A DNA stretch of 64,000 bases, taken from contig JAJDWA010000034.1 in the NCBI GenBank assembly GCA_022825825.1, positions 62,001-126,000 on the forward strand, given 5' to 3'. The notes beneath the pieces are model-generated. The model saw only the letters and a list, made by a program, of their open reading frames with translations. It did no database searches and was not told the origin of the DNA. Positions 62,688 through 64,000 of this stretch are shown in pieces. This DNA comes from Candidatus Poribacteria bacterium. Its GTDB lineage: Bacteria; Poribacteria; WGA-4E; WGA-3G. The position numbers and the translations under genes were made by a program. Position 1 is the stretch's first letter. Each line of letters begins with the position of its first letter.

Positions 62688-64000
62688 ATGAAAACTGCGA
62701 AGAAAGTAATAGCACTCATAGGCTGCCTTGCATTAGGGATTTTCTTGTCATGTGCTTCAAGTATTGAACAACAAACAGCTCAAATCAATAAAGCCTCTTC
62801 GTTACCGAATCTTGATAAAATTGCGGAAATTGCGTTAGCCGGTACAGTACAGATAGGGAGTCTAAACGTGGAAGGACCACCATTCTTCGGGAGTGGATTT
62901 TTCATCAGGCATAATTTGATTGTTACGAATATCCATGTTGTTAACAAGAGATCCTTTGATGGAGCTGTCAGCATGGTTAGGTTGGTTAATAAGCCAACAT
63001 GGTTCACTATCAAAGGGGTTATGGCGAGTGATCCGATACGAGACCTTGTTATCCTAAAGGTTACGAAGTTGAGCGGTGAAGATCCGCACATTCTTTCGCT
63101 TGGTGATAGTAATACTGTTAAAAGAGGCGATAGCATAATAGCCATTGGCAACCCAGGCGAAGGAGATAAAATTGTGCAGGGCGATATCTCAAAAGGGGCG
63201 ATCGGTCGGCACACTCCTAATTTCCTTGAGATAAGAGCGCGAAATAATCGTAAAGGATATAGTGGTGGGCCCGTCTTAAACGTTCACGGAGACGTAATAG
63301 GTGTTACGTTCCAAGGACACAGAATTGGAGCGGGTTATGCGATTCCTTCAAACTATCTTCGGGCACTGCTCAAAGATATGCCGACACAAGAGAAATCTTT
63401 GGAAAAATGGCGCGAAGAACCCTTCATCCGCCATTATAGTGCAGAGGATGCAGAGGGACCTGAGGAGCTCGCAAGTGCTATCAAAGACTGTGATTTGGCG
63501 ATTCAACTTGCCCCGGATTCTACTGATGCCTACCTTCACCGTGGATATGTGAAGAAAAAGTTAGGTGATTTTAGGGGTGCTATTAAAGACTATGATACTG
63601 CGCTTCGGAAAGGGGCGGATTACGCCCATGTCTATGTCAATCGTGGCAATGCAAAATCTGATGCAGGAGATAAGAAAGGTGCTATAAAAGATTATGGCAA
63701 AGCGATCCGTCTCGACAAAGCGTATGTTCATGCTTACAGCCATCGTGCAAGTGCCAAGTCTGATTTAGGAAATGAAAAAGGATCTATTGAAGATTACAAT
63801 ACAGTGATCCGATTAAAACCAGCGGATGACCTCTTGGTTCTTGCTCACCTTAATCGTGGATTTGTGAAGTCTGACTTAGGAGATAAACAGGGCGCAATTG
63901 AAGACTATAATACAGTGATTGGTTTGAAACCAGAAGAGGATCTACTGGCTGCAGCATATATCAATCGTGGAACTGCAAAGTCTAATTTAGGAAATAAAAA
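62688..64000 (+). CDS. lipoprotein trypsin-like protease fused to TPR repeats (3' end outside window)
   Basis: The ATG at 62688 opens a frame that continues to the window edge (437 codons seen). Residues 1-22 are a lipoprotein signal with Cys22 (IFLSCAS). Residues about 45-235 are a trypsin-like protease with triad H83 (TNIHVVNK), D119 (IRDLVILKV) and S192 (KGYSGGPV). From about 250, TPR units repeat every 34-38 residues (AYLHRGYVKKKLGDFRGAIK, YVNRGNAKSDAGDKKGAIKD). It is a relative of the cytoplasmic protein at 11839 but exported and lipid-anchored. The C-terminus is missing here. Confidence 0.85.
   Translation, partial: MKTAKKVIALIGCLALGIFLSCASSIEQQTAQINKASSLPNLDKIAEIALAGTVQIGSLNVEGPPFFGSGFFIRHNLIVTNIHVVNKRSFDGAVSMVRLVNKPTWFTIKGVMASDPIRDLVILKVTKLSGEDPHILSLGDSNTVKRGDSIIAIGNPGEGDKIVQGDISKGAIGRHTPNFLEIRARNNRKGYSGGPVLNVHGDVIGVTFQGHRIGAGYAIPSNYLRALLKDMPTQEKSLEKWREEPFIRHYSAEDAEGPEELASAIKDCDLAIQLAPDSTDAYLHRGYVKKKLGDFRGAIKDYDTALRKGADYAHVYVNRGNAKSDAGDKKGAIKDYGKAIRLDKAYVHAYSHRASAKSDLGNEKGSIEDYNTVIRLKPADDLLVLAHLNRGFVKSDLGDKQGAIEDYNTVIGLKPEEDLLAAAYINRGTAKSNLGNK

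Overview
The window looks like an AT-rich chromosome segment of an uncultured, diderm, heterotrophic bacterium. An LptD-type outer-membrane barrel, SurA-like chaperones, several lipoproteins and a MoxR/DUF58/VWA/DUF4175/squalene-cyclase-repeat gene set of the kind seen in Planctomycetes all point to a two-membrane relative of the PVC group. The mix of phytanoyl-CoA dioxygenase, C-type-lectin-fold proteins, trypsin-TPR proteins and many short intergenic palindromes around 'GGTTTCCTAACC' or 'GGTGCGTTT..AAACGCACC' fits Candidatus Poribacteria best. That assignment is inference; no rRNA or tRNA gene is present to test it.

Layout. (1) 1-2753: accessory left end with the tail of a type ISP-like restriction/helicase protein, small membrane proteins, and a VapC toxin behind two tandem paralogous antitoxins. 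(2) 2776-7033: phytanoyl-CoA dioxygenase, diverging from an FGGY sugar kinase, a ROK kinase and a GmhA-like isomerase. (3) 7142-11705: NfeD(long)-NfeD(short)-FloA-FloA-small membrane protein, a flotillin microdomain operon ended by a strong terminator. (4) 11839-14734: a trypsin-TPR protein and a small membrane protein. (5) 14859-19816, minus strand: proS, pgk, an Rpn-family nuclease and sucC. (6) 20012-20674: an orphan PD-(D/E)XK-like protein behind a consensus promoter, followed by repeat elements.

(7) 21148-43901: a very long same-strand cluster. MoxR, DUF58 and two VWA membrane proteins come first, then a fused DarT-DarG toxin/antitoxin, two C-type-lectin proteins, a DUF4175-like protein and its partner, a five-bladed-propeller glycosidase, two carboxypeptidase-regulatory-like secreted proteins, a squalene-cyclase-repeat protein and a large secreted protein. 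(8) 43902-47086: repeat-rich DNA and three envelope proteins (FN3 lipoprotein, DUF5683-like, DUF3108-like). (9) 47170-58215: mfd, two paralogous parvulin-like proteins, a SurA-like chaperone, and an LptD homologue with parvulin domains inserted into its barrel. (10) 58312-62538: a transposase remnant, modA-modB-(Gly-rich protein)-modC, and convergent coaE. (11) 62688-end: a second trypsin-TPR protein, lipoprotein type, running off the window.

Two themes stand out. Tandem paralogue pairs are everywhere: antitoxins, NfeD, FloA, VWA, lectin, carboxypeptidase-regulatory and parvulin proteins, plus two trypsin-TPR proteins. Much of the coding capacity serves envelope biogenesis and surface proteins. 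The most unusual object is the LptD-parvulin fusion encoded directly downstream of its probable SurA-type chaperone.
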